Origin: Mucilaginibacter sp. dw_454
GTDB taxonomy: Bacteria > Bacteroidota > Bacteroidia > Sphingobacteriales > Sphingobacteriaceae
Length of the DNA: 64,000 nt
Reading direction: 5' to 3'
Assembly: GCF_018449775.1 (NCBI RefSeq)
Contig: NZ_JAAVVB010000002.1
Location: forward strand, 682,001-746,000
Position numbers and translations under genes: made by a program
Notes under the pieces: generated by a model
What the model was told of the DNA's origin: nothing
What the model saw: the letters and a program-made list of their open reading frames with translations, nothing else
Databases searched by the model: none
Shown: positions 16,268 through 25,901 of the stretch, piece by piece
How the letters are laid out: every line of letters starts with the position of its first letter
How positions within the stretch are numbered: the stretch's first letter is position 1

Positions 16268-17407
16268 ATGGCCGACAAAGAACAAAGACGCTTACAGGAA
16301 CTCGCGCATAAAATGCTGCAAGGCAAGATCAGTGCCGAAGAAAAGGCCGAGCTAAATCAATGGCTGGCCAGGTCCGATGACAGCCCCATTGAAGTGCCGG
16401 AAATGGCCGGTCAAAACGATGACCAGCTCGAAGCGCTGCTTTTTCAAAAGATACAGGAACGGATCAGGCCGCAAAAAGTCATCCGGCCATTATGGCCCCG
16501 TATCGCCGCAGCCGCTTCCATTTTAATATTCCTTTCTGTTGGCGCTTACTATGTATTCCATAAACAAGTACCGCCGCAAATCGCCCTGATTCAAAAGCAG
16601 GATATAGCGCCCGGACGGAACCAGGCTACTTTGACCTTGGCCAACGGTCAGAAGATCATTCTTAGAAAAGGCTTAAGTGGGCAGCTGGCCCGGCAGGGCA
16701 ACACGGTGATCCGGGTTAATGGCGGATCGGCTATTGCCTATGTGCCCGGTCAGGTGGATGCTAAAATTGAATATAACACCCTGACCACGGCAAAAGGAGA
16801 GATGTCGCCTTACCCGTTGATTTTGCCGGATGGCAGCAAAATCTGGCTCAACTCACAATCGTCCATCACTTTTCCTACTGCCTTTTCGGGTAAAGAACGT
16901 CTAGTGAAAATCACGGGCGAAGCTTATCTGGAAGTGGTGCATAAAGCAGATCAACCCTTTAGGGTTGCGGTTAAAGGGCAAACCATCGAAGATAGAGGCA
17001 CCCATTTTAACATCAATGCTTACGATGATGAGCCGGTTATCAATACCACCCTGTTAGAGGGCAGCATAAAAATCTCAGTGGGAACAAAAACAGCGGTCTT
17101 AAAACCGGGTCAGCAGGCCTCCACGGTTAACGGGAGTAGCTTAATCAATGTAAAAAGTGCGGACGTGGACCAGGCAGTTGCCTGGAAAAATGGTTTTTTT
17201 CAATTTAACGATGCGGACATTCAAACTGTTATGCGCCAGCTTTCCCGCTGGTATGATGTGGATGTGCAATATGAGGGCAAGGTTCCGTCATTTGATTTCT
17301 CAGGTGAAATGGAACGCAGCCTGAATGCGTCGCAGGTATTGAAATTATTAAGTAAGAAAGTACACTTCAGGATTGAAGGAAAGAAAATTATAGTAACACC
17401 TAATTGA
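16268..17407 (+). CDS. FecR-family anti-sigma factor
   Basis: 379 residues. The N-terminal cytoplasmic part (1-75) should hold the sigma factor; one membrane helix lies at about 80-98 (RIAAAASILIFLSVGAYYVF). The periplasmic FecR domain follows (about 175-270: LPDGSKIWLNSQSSITFP, GEAYLEV, LLEGSIKI), then a C-terminal DUF4974-like domain (about 305-379) that contacts the STN domain of the receptor. The cognate sigma gene is 3.2 kb upstream behind inserted genes; the SusC receptor starts 210 bp downstream. Confidence 0.92.
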   Translation: MADKEQRRLQELAHKMLQGKISAEEKAELNQWLARSDDSPIEVPEMAGQNDDQLEALLFQKIQERIRPQKVIRPLWPRIAAAASILIFLSVGAYYVFHKQVPPQIALIQKQDIAPGRNQATLTLANGQKIILRKGLSGQLARQGNTVIRVNGGSAIAYVPGQVDAKIEYNTLTTAKGEMSPYPLILPDGSKIWLNSQSSITFPTAFSGKERLVKITGEAYLEVVHKADQPFRVAVKGQTIEDRGTHFNINAYDDEPVINTTLLEGSIKISVGTKTAVLKPGQQASTVNGSSLINVKSADVDQAVAWKNGFFQFNDADIQTVMRQLSRWYDVDVQYEGKVPSFDFSGEMERSLNASQVLKLLSKKVHFRIEGKKIIVTPN

Positions 17408-17617
17408 GAAGAACGAGTATTAACCCGATCAGAAAACATTAAAAAGAAAGACTATGGATAAAAGCAGACAAAGATAGCAGCATAGGTTACTTAAATAAAA
17501 AAACCGGGTAGTGGTTCGAAGCACAGCCCGGCAATAGTTTGAGTAAACCTACCCGGTAATACCGGGAAAACAATTTGGAAAACTGATAGAATTTTTAACT
17601 CAAACCATTCAAAGGTA

Positions 17618-20600
17618 ATGAATTTTACTGCTTTTTTAAAAGCGATGCCATGTGCATTGCTTCAACCCCAACAGGTACTGGTCTCCATCGCGGAGATCTT
17701 CCGCAGGCATCCGGTACTTATTAAAAGAATAATTATGCGGATCAATCTCATAGCTCTGTTAATAACCATCGGCCTGGTTCAGGCGAGTGCAAAAGGATAT
17801 GGTCAAAAAATATCCCTGAATGAAAAAGATGCGCCCGTTGAAAAGGTACTTAAATCCATCAAGGAACAAAGCGGCTACGTGTTTTTCTATGACAATAACG
17901 ATCTAAAACAAAAGACGGTCAGCATCCAGGTGCAGAATGCGGATATTAACGAAGTTTTGGATCAATGTTTTAAGGATCTCCCTTTAACTTATACCATAGA
18001 ACATAAGACGGTGGTCATTTCACAGAAAGAACCGAACCAACCCACACTGCTCGACAACCTCAAAGCCAAAGCCGCCGAACTCCTGGCCACCCCCTTCACC
18101 ATCACCGGCACAGTCACTGATACCACCGGTACACCTATGATCGGTGCCACGGTGATCCTGGAGAATACCAAATACAATGTGGTTACGGATGATAACGGTT
18201 CCTTTTACTTTAGCAATATCCCGCAGGGAAACTATAAGCTTGTTGTTACCTACGTAGGGTATAAAAAGATTGAACAACCCATCGTATCGGCAGGCAGGCC
18301 TGTTGATCTGAAATTAGTATTACATTCCCTTTCAGGCCAATTGGCGGAAGTGGTGGTCAGCAACGGCTACCAGAAGATTCCGCTGGAGCGATCAACCGGC
18401 TCTTTTGATTATATCGATAATGCCGCCTTCAACCGCTCAACCGGGCCGGATGTGATTAGTCGTTTAGACGGGATCGCTAATGGTGTATTTTTTAATAAAG
18501 GCGGTGATGGAAATAATTTTCCGGCGACCTTAGGAAATATGCAAATCAGGGGGGTAAATACAATATCTGGAGGATATTATAGTAGTTCGACGCCCCTCGT
18601 GATTCTGGATAATTTCCCCTATAACGGCGACATCAATAATATCAACCCAAACGATGTGGATAATATTACCATTTTGAAGGATGCCGCAGCTGCTTCAATC
18701 TGGGGGGCGAGGGCTGGTAACGGGGTGATTGTTATCACCACGAAAAGAGGGAAGCTGAACAGTCCTATGCAGGTGCATTTCAATGAAAATCTGAGCATTA
18801 CCGGGAAACCCCGGATCATGGATGATCCGGCCTATCTGCCATCCAGTGATTATATTGATGTAGAGCAATTTCTTTTTAAACAGGGCTTTTATAGCGGGGT
18901 GTTTACCGACCCTTCGCAACCTGCCTATTCGCCGGTGGTCAACCTGCTGAACGAGGCGCAAAACGGGACGATTTCCGCAGCATCCGCCAACACCCAAATC
19001 AATGCTTTAAGGAATCAGGATATTCGAAATGATTACTTGAAATATTATCTCAGGGATAAAGCAGCCCAGCAATATTCATTGGGCATCAGTGGAGGAACGA
19101 ATAGCGCGACCTATGCCTTATCGGTTGGTTATGACAAGGCGAGTGGTGGTACGATTGGTGGCAGTTACAATGACCGATTCACCATTTCTTCTAATAATAG
19201 CTTCAGGCCCTTAAAAAATCTGGAGATCACCGCTGGGTTAAGTTATGTTATAGCACCGGGCTATTCCAATGCTCCGTCTGCGGGAGGATTGAGTTACACA
19301 AGCCTTTATCCTTATACCCAATTGGCAGATGCCAAAGGCAATCCTCTGCCTATAGTCTACGGATACAATACTGCTTTCGTAAACAGCGCGGTGCAAAACG
19401 GCTACCTGCCCTGGACATATAATCCGCTTCAGGAAGTGCAACAAAAGTTGGATGTGACGAATACAAAAACATATGATACCAGATTAAATACGGGCATTAA
19501 TTATACCATCATTCCTGGCTTAACGGCCTCTTTAGGCTACCAGTATGAAAGCCTTTCTTCCACTTCTAATCAGTTATATGATCAGAACAGCTATCATATC
19601 CGTAATTTAGTGAATACTTTTACGGATTTCACACGTTCGAATCCACAAAATACGATCTATCCAATACCGATAGGAGATGAATTGGATTATAATAATAATA
19701 CAACGATTGATCAAAGCGGCCGGTTTGATGTCAACTACAATAAAAACTGGGGTAAAAACGAATTGACTGTCCTTGCCGGATCAGACATCAGCGAAACAAC
19801 AACCGGTCAGCAAAACGGCGTTTATTATGGTTATAATGGTTTAGGAAACGTCGCTGCCATCGATCCAACGACCTATTATACGCAATATCCATCAGGAAAT
19901 AGTTCTTTAATAGACTACAATAATCAGCCTTTTAGTGGCACTATAAATAGATTTACTTCCTTTTATGCAAATGCCGGATACACTTATGACAAACGCTATA
20001 CATTAACAGCAAGTGTACGGAAAGATGAATCTAATCTATTTGGAGCCAATCAAAACCGTAAAGGAGTGCCGTTATACTCTTTCGGTGGAAGCTGGAAAAT
20101 ATCCGATGAAAAATTTTATCATTTCGATGCGATCCCTGTTCTAAGCCTCCGCGCTACCTATGGTTTTAGCGGCAATCTGCCTAATGTGGCAGCTATTACA
20201 ACCATTTCTTATCAAGGTAATAATGCCTATGGTATTCCTTATGCAACTGTCAACAACCCACCTAATCCAAACTTAAGCTGGGAAAAAGTGGGACAAACTA
20301 ATTTAGCGATTGATTTTACAAGTGCTAAAGCCATAATTTCGGGTAGCTTCGAATATTGGCATAAAAACGGCACAAATCAAATTCAGTCCGGTATTCCTAT
20401 TGACCCCACAACAGGTTTCGGGGTACTTACTGAAAACGCGGCAGATTTTAAAGGAAATGGTATGGATATAACGTTGAATAGCCATAATGTACGGGGTAAG
20501 TTTACTTGGACTACGGGTTTAAACTTTAATTATGCCATTGATAAAGCCACGAAATATTTTGGAACAAACCTCAACCCAACGGTAGACCAAATGATAGGAA

Positions 20601-21271
20601 TTCATTCTGCTGGGAATTATCAGATTGGACTGCCACTCGAATCCGTTTATGCATACAAATGGGCTGGATTAACGCATAATACAGGTGACCCGCAAGGCTA
20701 CTTGAACGGGGAGGTGAGCACCGATTGGGCGTCGATAGCGAATGCATCTTACAGCACGAATAAATCAAGCCTGGTCTACCTTGGGTCAGCAGCTCCTTTA
20801 TATTTTGGCAACCTGCTTAACACTTTTACCTATAAACATGTTACCTTATCAGTCAACATTACCTATGAATTTGATTATTGGTTTCAGAAGCCTACGGTTT
20901 CGTATACAACTCTTTATTCATCCTTTAAGGTTGGCAATTTAAAGGATTACCAAAACCGCTGGCAGCAGCCGGGTGATGAAACACATACTACCGTGCCTTC
21001 AGCCATTTACCCGGCTAATCCGGATAGGGACATGTTTTACGGATTTGCACAGCCAAACTTTTTGAAAGGGGATAATATCAGGCTCAGAGACCTGCGCCTG
21101 AGCTACCAGTTGGACAACATCAAGAAAATCGGTTTGAAGAATGTACAGGTTTATTTGTACAGCAATAATCAATGGATCATCTGGCGGGCTAATAAGGAAC
21201 ACTTAGACCCGGATTACTTATTCCTGCCGCCATCTCAAAGTGTTTCTTTAGGTATAAGTGGTAATTTTTAA
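17618..21271 (+). CDS. SusC/RagA TonB-dependent outer-membrane receptor with STN domain
   Basis: 1217 residues. A charged leader precedes the signal peptide (RIIMRINLIALLITIGLVQ). Then the STN signalling domain (about 67-115), a carboxypeptidase-regulatory-like domain (about 155-240), the plug (about 250-370, ending VIVITTKRG) and a long beta barrel to the C-terminal phenylalanine (GNF). The STN domain marks it as a transducer type that signals to FecR. It imports ligand delivered by the SusD lipoprotein encoded 18 bp downstream. The long leader before the signal peptide is common in FecR-linked SusC proteins. Substrate is not readable. Confidence 0.95.
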   Translation: MNFTAFLKAMPCALLQPQQVLVSIAEIFRRHPVLIKRIIMRINLIALLITIGLVQASAKGYGQKISLNEKDAPVEKVLKSIKEQSGYVFFYDNNDLKQKTVSIQVQNADINEVLDQCFKDLPLTYTIEHKTVVISQKEPNQPTLLDNLKAKAAELLATPFTITGTVTDTTGTPMIGATVILENTKYNVVTDDNGSFYFSNIPQGNYKLVVTYVGYKKIEQPIVSAGRPVDLKLVLHSLSGQLAEVVVSNGYQKIPLERSTGSFDYIDNAAFNRSTGPDVISRLDGIANGVFFNKGGDGNNFPATLGNMQIRGVNTISGGYYSSSTPLVILDNFPYNGDINNINPNDVDNITILKDAAAASIWGARAGNGVIVITTKRGKLNSPMQVHFNENLSITGKPRIMDDPAYLPSSDYIDVEQFLFKQGFYSGVFTDPSQPAYSPVVNLLNEAQNGTISAASANTQINALRNQDIRNDYLKYYLRDKAAQQYSLGISGGTNSATYALSVGYDKASGGTIGGSYNDRFTISSNNSFRPLKNLEITAGLSYVIAPGYSNAPSAGGLSYTSLYPYTQLADAKGNPLPIVYGYNTAFVNSAVQNGYLPWTYNPLQEVQQKLDVTNTKTYDTRLNTGINYTIIPGLTASLGYQYESLSSTSNQLYDQNSYHIRNLVNTFTDFTRSNPQNTIYPIPIGDELDYNNNTTIDQSGRFDVNYNKNWGKNELTVLAGSDISETTTGQQNGVYYGYNGLGNVAAIDPTTYYTQYPSGNSSLIDYNNQPFSGTINRFTSFYANAGYTYDKRYTLTASVRKDESNLFGANQNRKGVPLYSFGGSWKISDEKFYHFDAIPVLSLRATYGFSGNLPNVAAITTISYQGNNAYGIPYATVNNPPNPNLSWEKVGQTNLAIDFTSAKAIISGSFEYWHKNGTNQIQSGIPIDPTTGFGVLTENAADFKGNGMDITLNSHNVRGKFTWTTGLNFNYAIDKATKYFGTNLNPTVDQMIGIHSAGNYQIGLPLESVYAYKWAGLTHNTGDPQGYLNGEVSTDWASIANASYSTNKSSLVYLGSAAPLYFGNLLNTFTYKHVTLSVNITYEFDYWFQKPTVSYTTLYSSFKVGNLKDYQNRWQQPGDETHTTVPSAIYPANPDRDMFYGFAQPNFLKGDNIRLRDLRLSYQLDNIKKIGLKNVQVYLYSNNQWIIWRANKEHLDPDYLFLPPSQSVSLGISGNF

Positions 21272-21289
21272 TCATAAAATTTATAAAAA

Positions 21290-22657
21290 ATGAAAAATAT
21301 AAAATATTTAAACTTACTGGTTTTTGGGCTGCCCTTATTTTGTTTTACATCCTGTAAAAAATACCTGGATGCCAAGCCCAATATTTCGTTGGAAATCCCA
21401 AATACTGTGGCTGATCTGCAAGCCATTTTGAATTATGGTGTTCATGGATCAACTACAGCTCAAATAGGCAGCGATGACTATTATACGCCATATCCCCAGT
21501 GGCAAAGTATTAACGGTACTTTCAATCAGGACAACTACTATTGGAATTTACCAAATCTACAGTCCTCAAATGGTGATTGGGAAATTCTTTATTCTGATAT
21601 ATTTAACCAAAACGTCGTACTAGATAACATTTCCACAGTTTCTTTAGGAAATCAATCCGCCGATACGCGAGACCAGGTAAAAGCACAAGCATTATTTAAC
21701 CGTGCTTTTTTGTTTTTTGAAGTTGAAAAAATATTTGGACAACCTTACAAACCCGCTACCGCCAATACTGACCTGGGAATTTGTTTAAGAACAACATCTT
21801 CAGTGACGGCCCCATCCAGCAGGGCAACTGTACAGCAGAGTTATAACCAAATCATCAGCGACCTGCGAACCGGAGTTGCTGTATTGTCGCAATCCGTGCC
21901 CGCACAAAATTTGGCCACCAAACAAGCCGCTTATGACCTCCTTGCGAGAGTCTATCTTTCTATGGAGGATTATAAAAATGCCTTAACTGCTGCAAATTCC
22001 GCTTTGGCTATTCAAAATAAGCTTTTGGATTTCAATACGCTCAATCCCTCAACTACTTATCCGATGCCAACGCCCAGGACTAATAATGAAATTGTATTTT
22101 ACACGAATCCGGTTGGCGCTGGTTCACTTACTTCTTCTCATGCGTTGGTGGATACGCTATTGTATGCATCATACTCCGACAATGATTTGAGGAAAACTAT
22201 CTATTTTAAGCACAGTGCGTTGGGCGGATATACCTTTAACGGGGGATATGAAAAAAATCAGGAGGCTTACACTTTTTCAGGCTTGGCCACGGATGAGCTA
22301 TATCTGATCAAAGCGGAATGTGAAGCGCGGGCGGGGAATGTAAACAATGCAGCGATGAATGATCTGAATGCCTTATTGGTGACGAGATGGAAAGCGGGGA
22401 CCTTCGTGCCTTATACCGCTGCAAGTGCGACAGACGCCTTAAATCAAATACTGTTAGAGAGGAGAAAAGAGCTGATCTGGCGAGGAATCCGATGGGATGA
22501 CTTGCGCAGATTGAACCAAGACCCCAATTACGCGGTAACCTTGAAGCGTAATCTAAATGGGATTGTTTATAGCTTGCCTCCCGATGATCCACATTATGCT
22601 TTTCTTTTGCCCCCCGATGTAATTCAATTAGGCGGCGTGCCGCAGAATCCAAGATAA
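21290..22657 (+). CDS. SusD/RagB-family surface lipoprotein
   Basis: 455 residues. The lipobox FCFTSC puts the lipidated Cys at about 22. The SusD/RagB fold with TPR-like helices is indicated by ADTRDQVKAQALFNRAFLFFEV, KQAAYDLLARVYLSMEDYKNALTAANSAL and the C-terminal block LLERRKELIWRGIRWDDLRRLN. It caps the SusC barrel and captures ligand at the cell surface. Slightly shorter than many SusD proteins but complete. It is translated directly after the receptor. Confidence 0.93.
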   Translation: MKNIKYLNLLVFGLPLFCFTSCKKYLDAKPNISLEIPNTVADLQAILNYGVHGSTTAQIGSDDYYTPYPQWQSINGTFNQDNYYWNLPNLQSSNGDWEILYSDIFNQNVVLDNISTVSLGNQSADTRDQVKAQALFNRAFLFFEVEKIFGQPYKPATANTDLGICLRTTSSVTAPSSRATVQQSYNQIISDLRTGVAVLSQSVPAQNLATKQAAYDLLARVYLSMEDYKNALTAANSALAIQNKLLDFNTLNPSTTYPMPTPRTNNEIVFYTNPVGAGSLTSSHALVDTLLYASYSDNDLRKTIYFKHSALGGYTFNGGYEKNQEAYTFSGLATDELYLIKAECEARAGNVNNAAMNDLNALLVTRWKAGTFVPYTAASATDALNQILLERRKELIWRGIRWDDLRRLNQDPNYAVTLKRNLNGIVYSLPPDDPHYAFLLPPDVIQLGGVPQNPR

Positions 22658-22686
22658 ATAGCAGTATTAATTTAATTAAAAAGAGT

Positions 22687-23265
22687 ATGAAATTTTCATT
22701 AAAAACATTTTTATGGCTATTGCCACTAACGATAGTACTAACTCAGAAACTGTCAGCACAAGATAATAATTACATATCTGTATTGGCCCGCGAACTGCGG
22801 AATACAAAGATCACGGCTTTTCAGAACGTTGAAAACTACCCGGAACATACTATTAAACTGTCTGATTTAGATGGTAAGACAGCGATCCTACTGGATTTCG
22901 GAGGAATTAACTGTAGAGGATGCGTTGCAGGATTGCCCGTGTTAGATAGCCTGCAAAAGAAACTAAAGAATAAACTCCTCATCATTTGGGTAACCCAAAA
23001 TTCAAAAGAACAGATAAGTGAATTCTTAACCAATAATAAGATTGGCAAGAAACTCAGTATCCCCATTATGGCAAATGATACCGATTTATACAACTACTTT
23101 TTAGGCAAATCAAGGCAAATACCGCAGGAGGTAATGATAGATTGTTATGGAAATACGATTGGACTAGTAGGCGGACAGGTGGTAAGTGGCCCATTACTTA
23201 ATTTTCTTGCCAACGTCAGAATGGGAACAGGGCACTACGTTGAACTATGGAAAGACCCTAGATAA
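22687..23265 (+). CDS. Periplasmic TlpA-like thioredoxin-fold protein
   Basis: 192 residues with signal peptide (KTFLWLLPLTIVLTQKLSAQ). The thioredoxin-type active site is CRGC in DFGGINCRGCVAGLP (about 77-82), followed by LLIIWVTQNSKEQI and a cis-Pro-like IPQEVMID segment. TlpA-like proteins are frequent partners of SusCD loci and keep thiols reduced or rearrange disulfides in the periplasm. It lies 29 bp after the SusD gene and 6 bp before the DsbD-like gene. Confidence 0.82.
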   Translation: MKFSLKTFLWLLPLTIVLTQKLSAQDNNYISVLARELRNTKITAFQNVENYPEHTIKLSDLDGKTAILLDFGGINCRGCVAGLPVLDSLQKKLKNKLLIIWVTQNSKEQISEFLTNNKIGKKLSIPIMANDTDLYNYFLGKSRQIPQEVMIDCYGNTIGLVGGQVVSGPLLNFLANVRMGTGHYVELWKDPR

Positions 23266-23271
23266 TTAAAT

Positions 23272-23721
23272 ATGCGCAAAATATATTTTTTATTACCACT
23301 ACTTATGATCATAAGCAGCGGTTTATATGCCCAGATCGAAAACCCGGTAAAATGGAGTTATGCTGCTAAGAAAATGAACCAACAGGAAGCTGTTGTTTTT
23401 ATAAAAGCGACCATTGATGAGAACTGGCATATCTACTCTATCAATCAAAAACCCGGTGGGCCTTTAAAAACAAGTTTGGTATTTATCCCTTCAACCGGTT
23501 ATCAGTTGGAGGGTAAATTGAGGGAGCCAACTCCGCATACGGTGCATGATGAAGTGTTTGATATGGAGGTCAGCTACTTTGAGAAATCAGTGGTCTTTCA
23601 GCAAAAGGTAAAGCTCAATACGGGCCAGGCAGTCGTCAAGGGAAAAATCAAATACATGGTATGCAATGAGGAGAAGTGTGTCACACCCGATGATGTAGAT
23701 TTCAGTATTCCCGTGAAGTAA
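23272..23721 (+). CDS. DsbD N-terminal-domain-like periplasmic protein
   Basis: 149 residues with signal peptide ending near GLYAQ. The immunoglobulin-like DsbD-alpha pattern is visible: NPVKWSYAAKKM, ENWHIYSINQ, KGKIKYMVCNEEKCVTPDD, with the cysteine pair Cys131/Cys136. In DsbD this domain passes electrons to periplasmic partners. Here it is encoded alone without the membrane part, next to a TlpA-like protein, so the two may form a redox relay. Stand-alone copies are common in Bacteroidota; exact role unknown. Confidence 0.8.
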   Translation: MRKIYFLLPLLMIISSGLYAQIENPVKWSYAAKKMNQQEAVVFIKATIDENWHIYSINQKPGGPLKTSLVFIPSTGYQLEGKLREPTPHTVHDEVFDMEVSYFEKSVVFQQKVKLNTGQAVVKGKIKYMVCNEEKCVTPDDVDFSIPVK

Positions 23722-23812
23722 ACCAATCCAAAATAAATAAAGCTTTTTTAAAGCGTTTTCGGGCGTTTATTGGCCGCGCATTGCCAAAAAAATAAAAATA
23801 AAACCAAAAAAT

Positions 23813-24535
23813 ATGAAGAAGATCAGGTTATTATTACTATTGATCGCACCCCTGTCCACTTATGCCCAGGAAGGTGCTTACCAACTGACCATTACAGGAA
23901 CTAAATTAATTCCACCTGCAAAGGTGTGGCTGATGCTGTCCAAAAGCAAAGCTGATACCGCAAAATTTAATAAGGGTGCGTACGCCATTTCGGGGAAAGA
24001 TTCGCTCAATAAGGTAGTCAGTCTGAAAATCGATAGGGACGGTTCGGGTAAGCAGGTGAATACCTTTCCAATCTTTCTAGCCGGGGGAGCGATAGTAATT
24101 AAATTAGATACGGGCGAATTAACAATAACTGGCAACACGCTAAGCCGCCAATTCCAGGAAGAACTAGTTACCCCGATGAGCCTGGAAGCAAAGAACAGAA
24201 ACTGGTTGGCCTTTGAATACGATGCAGCGATAGATCATAACTCACCTGATCTAGCGAATTTCAAAAAAAGGTACGATCAGGAAACGGCAGTATATTATGC
24301 TATTCCCGAAAACTTTATAAAACATGCGCCTGGTTCACCGCTGGCTATACCCGCGTTAACCATCATGGGGAATGCGCTGACCGGCATGCAAGGAAAAGAT
24401 AACCCGGGTTTTGCTACGATGGTGGACGACTTAAATAAACTGTTTCATTCGCTCAGTCCTGCAATCCAGAATAGCCCTGAAGGCCTAAAGTATGCACAGC
24501 GATTGGCCAAACTAAAGGCTGCGGAAAGCAATTAA
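23813..24535 (+). CDS. Secreted DUF4369-like protein
   Basis: 240 residues with signal peptide (KKIRLLLLLIAPLSTYAQ). The N-terminal beta-rich half (YQLTITGTKLIPPAKVWLML, NKGAYAISGK, IFLAGGAIVIKLD, GELTITGNTL) fits the DUF4369 domain that usually precedes a thioredoxin domain in TlpA-like proteins. Here the C-terminal half (about 120-240) is helical and has no CxxC, so the redox domain is absent or replaced. Located between the thiol-redox genes and the sugar transporter. Function unknown. Confidence 0.62.
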   Translation: MKKIRLLLLLIAPLSTYAQEGAYQLTITGTKLIPPAKVWLMLSKSKADTAKFNKGAYAISGKDSLNKVVSLKIDRDGSGKQVNTFPIFLAGGAIVIKLDTGELTITGNTLSRQFQEELVTPMSLEAKNRNWLAFEYDAAIDHNSPDLANFKKRYDQETAVYYAIPENFIKHAPGSPLAIPALTIMGNALTGMQGKDNPGFATMVDDLNKLFHSLSPAIQNSPEGLKYAQRLAKLKAAESN

Positions 24536-24558
24536 GTCAACCCAAAAACTAATAAATT

Positions 24559-25881
24559 TTGGAAAAGAATTTCATCACCCGTATCTGCATCGTTGCTGCC
24601 TTAGGCGGTTTGCTGTTTGGCTATGATACAGCGATCATATCCGGCGCGATCCCGTTTATTCAAAGTGCGTTCAGGCTGAACGCGACAGGCCTGGGCTGGG
24701 CGGTCAGTTGTATCCTGGTCGGCTGCGCCATTGGTGCTATGATCTCAGGTAAACTGGCTGATCGTTATGGCAGACGTACTGTACTGCTTTTTTGCGCCGT
24801 TTTATTTGCCCTGTCAGGACTGGGGACAGGCATGGCTACACAACTTGTGCAATTTGTCGGCTTTAGGATCATGGGTGGCCTGGGCGTTGGCGCGGCGGCT
24901 ATGGTCTCACCGATGTATATCGCGGAGATCGTTCCGGCAATACGTCGTGGCCGGATGGTGGCGCTTTACCAGCTGGCGATTGTCAGCGGTATTTTACTGG
25001 CTTATGGGGTAAGTTATTTGCTGGCAGAAACAGGTAAAGAGAACTGGCGCTGGCTGTTTGAATTGCAGGCCGTTCCGGCATTGATATTTTTAGTGGGCCT
25101 TTGTTTTGTTCCTGAAACCCCACGCTGGCTTGCTGGAAAGAACAGGCCAAGCAAAGCTAAAGCAGTGCTGGTGAAAACCGTGGGCAAGTTTGCAGCGGAA
25201 AGGGAACTGAATTTAATTAATAACAGTTTTACAGCTGATCAATCACCATCTTTTAAAGAACTGTTCCGGCGGCCTTATGCCAAAGTGATGCTTTGCGGGA
25301 TCTTGGTCGCCGTATTTCAGCAGACCTGCGGGATCAACGCGGTATTGTATTACGCCCCGGTTATTTTTAAGGCGACCGGTCTGGGCCATGCCGATGCGCT
25401 TTTTCAAACGGTACTGATGGGCGGCATCAATGTACTGGCCACGCTGCTGGCTATCGCCTTTGTTGACAAGCTGGGCCGTAAGGTTTTTTTACTGGCGGGC
25501 AGTCTGGTGATGGGCCTTTGCCTATTAATTATCGCCCTTTGTTTTCAATGGCACTACTTCGCGCATGATCTTGTATTGATTGCCATGCTGGCTTATGTTG
25601 CCGCTTTTGCGTGTACGCTGGGCGCGGTCACCTGGGTCTATCTTTCCGAGATCTTCCCGAACCGCATACGGGGTATGGCTTTATCTGTAGCCACGCTGGC
25701 CTTGTGGCTCGCAGACTTTATCGTCAGCTACACCTTTCCCGTCATGACCGCGCATTTAGGCACGCCGCTCACTTTATCGGCCTATGCGCTTTGCTGCGGC
25801 ATTGCCCTGATCTATTGCTACCGCCTGCCGGAAACCAAAGGCCGCAGGCTGGAAGAAATGGAAACCTTGTTTACCAACTAA
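24559..25881 (+). CDS. Sugar-porter family MFS transporter
   Basis: 440 residues from TTG 24559. Twelve membrane helices and the sugar-porter signatures: GGLLFGYDTAIISGA at the start, GKLADRYGRR between helices 2 and 3, PETPRWL after helix 6, QQTCGINAVLYYAP in helix 7, DKLGRK, and PETKGRRLEEME at the end. This places it with XylE/GalP-like H+ symporters of the inner membrane. It lies 23 bp after the previous gene and 20 bp before the dioxygenase gene, so the operon probably imports a mono- or disaccharide or polyol. Confidence 0.92.
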   Translation: MEKNFITRICIVAALGGLLFGYDTAIISGAIPFIQSAFRLNATGLGWAVSCILVGCAIGAMISGKLADRYGRRTVLLFCAVLFALSGLGTGMATQLVQFVGFRIMGGLGVGAAAMVSPMYIAEIVPAIRRGRMVALYQLAIVSGILLAYGVSYLLAETGKENWRWLFELQAVPALIFLVGLCFVPETPRWLAGKNRPSKAKAVLVKTVGKFAAERELNLINNSFTADQSPSFKELFRRPYAKVMLCGILVAVFQQTCGINAVLYYAPVIFKATGLGHADALFQTVLMGGINVLATLLAIAFVDKLGRKVFLLAGSLVMGLCLLIIALCFQWHYFAHDLVLIAMLAYVAAFACTLGAVTWVYLSEIFPNRIRGMALSVATLALWLADFIVSYTFPVMTAHLGTPLTLSAYALCCGIALIYCYRLPETKGRRLEEMETLFTN

Positions 25882-25901
25882 CCCATTATAATACTATCCG
25901 A

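Noticed and set aside
22308..22652. 114-codon minus-strand open frame
   Set aside because: Antisense to the conserved C-terminus of the SusD gene.
25611..25901. Upstream extension of the PhyH reading frame
   Set aside because: Lies within the MFS transporter gene; homologous-looking protein begins at ATG 25902.
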